A DNA stretch of 8,534 bases from Paracoccaceae bacterium (lineage in GTDB: Bacteria; Pseudomonadota; Alphaproteobacteria; Rhodobacterales; Rhodobacteraceae): positions 1 to 8,534 of the forward strand of contig JAESRD010000103.1 in assembly GCA_016764835.1 (NCBI GenBank), in the 5' to 3' direction. The notes beneath the pieces are model-generated. The model did not search any database and was not told the DNA's origin. It saw nothing but the letters and a program-made list of their open reading frames with translations. The stretch's first letter is position 1, and each line of letters begins with the position of its first letter. The position numbers and the translations under genes were made by a program. Shown one piece after another: positions 7,203-8,534 of the stretch.

Positions 7203-7258
7203 ACGAGCAGCGCACCAGCAACAAACCCGCAGGTCTGACGAAATTTGCAAAAACGCAT

Positions 7259-7280
7259 TGCGCCAATTGACCTTGGCGCA
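7259..7280. repeat. Inverted repeat framing the tRNA-Leu -35 box
   Basis: TGCGCCAA (7259-7266) and TTGGCGCA (7273-7280) form a perfect 8-bp inverted repeat. The six bases between them are TTGACC, the -35 hexamer of the tRNA promoter. It could be an operator-like dyad, or a hairpin at the 3' end of the ypfJ transcript (57 bases after the stop), but there is no T-run for an intrinsic terminator. Confidence 0.5.
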
Positions 7281-7295
7281 GCGCAAGGCTAGATG
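7267..7295 (+). promoter_or_regulatory. Sigma70-type promoter of tRNA-Leu
   Basis: TTGACC (7267-7272) and TAGATG (7290-7295) are separated by exactly 17 bases and end 12 bases before the mature tRNA 5' end, a normal layout for a tRNA promoter. The -35 box matches the consensus at five of six positions. Confidence 0.65.
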
Positions 7296-7307
7296 GGCGC
7301 ATAAGTG

Positions 7308-7393
7308 GCCGGTGTGGCGGAACGGTAGACGCAGCGGATTCAAAATCCGCCGATGGAAACATTGTGAGAGTTCGAATCTCTCCACCGGCACCA
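7308..7393 (+). tRNA. tRNA-Leu(CAA): tRNA-Leu (anticodon CAA)
   Basis: This is a complete 86-nt class II tRNA with encoded CCA. The acceptor stem GCCGGTG / CACCGGC is perfect (7308-7314 with 7383-7389), followed by discriminator A and CCA. The anticodon stem GCGGA / TCCGC encloses TTCAAAA, placing CAA at 7341-7343, which reads UUG codons. A long variable arm (CGATGGAAACATTG) separates it from the T arm GAGAG-TTCGAAT-CTCTC, and the TTCGAAT loop is standard. The long variable arm together with CAA identifies it as leucine rather than serine or tyrosine. Confidence 0.97.
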
Positions 7394-7403
7394 CTTAAAA
7401 ATG

Positions 7404-7433
7404 CGCGCTCAGTTAGACAATCTATCTGACGCG
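7404..7433 (+). terminator. Hairpin just after tRNA-Leu, weak terminator candidate
   Basis: Eleven bases after the CCA, CGCG-TCAG-TAGA pairs with TCTA-CTGA-CGCG around a CAA loop, with a bulged C and one T/T mismatch. No T-run follows (CGACAACTCTCCC), so a role as terminator or processing signal is only tentative. Confidence 0.3.
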
Positions 7434-8195
7434 ACAACTCTCCCAAAAACCTAACCTTCGTTTCAACCCTGCCGTACATTCTCTTTGGGCTATCGGCAGG
7501 CCACCGCGCAAAAGGGCAGCGGCTTGTTTCGGCCTCATTTGCGCCCGATTCAGCCAATTTCGATGCGAATCATTCTGTTTCCCTACCGGTTTGGCGATGC
7601 GGCGACGGCCATTTATTGTACAATCGTGAACGGTTCCCATGTTTTCCGTCCAATTGGTTCCAGTTTATTGACACCTCATTCGCCTTTATTCCCAGTTTCT
7701 TTTCACGGAAATTGCCACTTTAGCCGGCCCGGTAACCTTAAGAAGTGTGAACAGTAGATTGCCGAGAAGCAACTGTAGGTTGTGTGATTGGCCGAATTAC
7801 CCACAAGGTAGTGAAGTTTATGCTGAAGATTGCAGCATGATCGCGAAACAATCCACAATTTCCAAGCCCAACGTTAACCAGCAAATGCGACAGTGAACCG
7901 ACCTTTCTCGCCCTGATCCTGCCCATTTCCCGCCATTTTTCGCTTCTTTTGGCACATTTCTGCCGATATGCAGATCGTAGTTCAGCAATGAACGCCCGGT
8001 TGGTGGGGCAACCGGTTCGGCAAAATGGCCGAAAAAAGAAACGATGTCTGCGAGGGTGAAGAACTCTTTGTCAGAAACATAACAGCGTGTGTTTGGCCGC
8101 CAATTGTGGCGACCCGGCATGTTGTTCTGTTGGACCCTTGGCCCATCAGAATTGTTTGAGTTTTGCGCGCGGTTTAGGCCGCACCCGGCCCACCG
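7434..8195. other. Long stretch with no supported gene
   Basis: Open frames exist on both strands (for example plus 7485-7757 and minus 7818-8120), but their translations show no family motif, their starts lack convincing ribosome sites, and their amino-acid texture is that of chance frames. A small hairpin, ATGCTG-AAGATTG-CAGCAT, lies at 7820-7838. The last part (about 8120-8195) should contain the promoter of the RTX gene, but I found no clear -35/-10 pair. Base composition is nearer even than in the flanking genes. The stretch could be long 5' regulatory DNA or an eroded gene. Confidence 0.5.
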
Positions 8196-8212
8196 GGGAT
8201 TGGAGAGATAAC
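8196..8212 (+). promoter_or_regulatory. Ribosome binding site of the RTX gene
   Basis: GGGGATTGGAGAGATAAC immediately precedes the ATG at 8213. GGAG sits seven bases from the start codon, a good Shine-Dalgarno position, and fixes this start. Confidence 0.7.
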
Positions 8213-8534
8213 ATGGTTGGTACTGTTGAAGGCACGGCGAATGACGACATCATTGACGCCGCATATGCAAACGACCCGAACGGCGACCTTGTTGATGGTG
8301 GCGACGCGGTGCTGCCCGGTGCGGCCCCCAACGATGACCTGATCTATGGCCATGAGGGCGATGATGATATCGACGCTGGCGCTGGTAATGACGTAGTTTA
8401 CGGCGGCCAGGATGATGATGAAATCAACGGCGGCGTCGGTGATGACACGCTGTATGGCGATGGCGGCCAAGATATCTTGTGGGGCGATGAGGGCGACGAC
8501 GTTCTTTATGGCGGCGCAGGCGATGACACGATTA
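8213..8534 (+). CDS. RTX (hemolysin-type) calcium-binding repeat protein, N-terminal part
   Basis: The gene runs off the right edge; 107 codons are visible. The start ATG follows a strong ribosome site and gives [18 protein letters not shown], then [19 protein letters not shown]. This opening resembles many Rhodobacteraceae RTX proteins that later carry a Hint domain. From about residue 46 onward, seven tandem nonapeptides of the GGxGxDxUx type are seen: [54 protein letters not shown] and GGAGDDTI. Such repeats bind Ca2+ in a parallel beta-roll after type I secretion. There is no N-terminal signal peptide, as expected for a type I substrate whose signal is C-terminal and not visible here. The effector or enzymatic domain, if any, lies outside the window. 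Confidence 0.9.
   Translation, partial: MVGTVEGTANDDIIDAAYANDPNGDLVDGGDAVLPGAAPNDDLIYGHEGDDDIDAGAGNDVVYGGQDDDEINGGVGDDTLYGDGGQDILWGDEGDDVLYGGAGDDTI

Noticed and set aside
7668..7696. A perfect TTGACA in the gap after the tRNA
   Set aside because: At the proper 16-18 base spacing there is no -10-like hexamer (CCCAGT at 17) and no gene follows closely.
7749..7785. GAACAGTAGATTGC...GCAACTG, weakly like the palindromic element
   Set aside because: It shares only short words with the element; the loop and right flank differ, so it cannot be told from chance.
7818..8120. A 100-residue minus-strand open frame
   Set aside because: It has no recognised motif and no clear ribosome site, its composition is not gene-like, and its upstream part overlaps the likely RTX promoter region.

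Overview
The window looks like chromosomal DNA of an alphaproteobacterium, most likely of the Rhodobacterales/Roseobacter group. The basis is protein-level recognition: GyrA wording and length, a yqaA-dsbB pair, a Zn_peptidase_2 protein opening with the usual KWxGRR...NIEDRR stretch, and an RTX protein that opens the way many Rhodobacteraceae RTX/Hint proteins do. This is an impression from reading, not a database result.

Region 1 (1-~1550) is a decayed IS66-family insertion sequence on the minus strand, in the usual tnpA-tnpB-tnpC order. tnpA carries one nonsense codon and two single-base losses. tnpB is intact. tnpC is broken and runs off the left edge. tnpC also holds three related short palindromic inserts of about 40 bp (155-193, 494-534, 575-614). 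They share flank motifs and a hairpin whose stem pairs change in a compensated way between copies. They look like a small dispersed palindromic element family and are the most interesting thing in the window.

Region 2 (~1550-2260) holds an unrecognised, AT-richer, broken gene on the minus strand, then a long hairpin that lies just downstream of gyrA.

Region 3 (2292-6181), all minus strand, reads yqaA (DedA/SNARE-associated membrane protein), dsbB (disulfide-bond oxidoreductase, with a GTGA overlap onto the yqaA stop) and gyrA (DNA gyrase subunit A). The first two are translationally coupled. gyrA follows after 84 bp and may have its own promoter.

Region 4 (6339-7393), plus strand, contains a membrane-anchored neutral zinc metallopeptidase (ypfJ type) and a complete tRNA-Leu(CAA) with encoded CCA. 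A good sigma70-type promoter precedes the tRNA, with its -35 box lying exactly between the arms of an 8-bp inverted repeat.

Region 5 (7394-8212) has no gene I can support. At 8213 an RTX calcium-binding repeat protein begins and runs off the right edge. No CRISPR array, prophage or recognised defence system is present.
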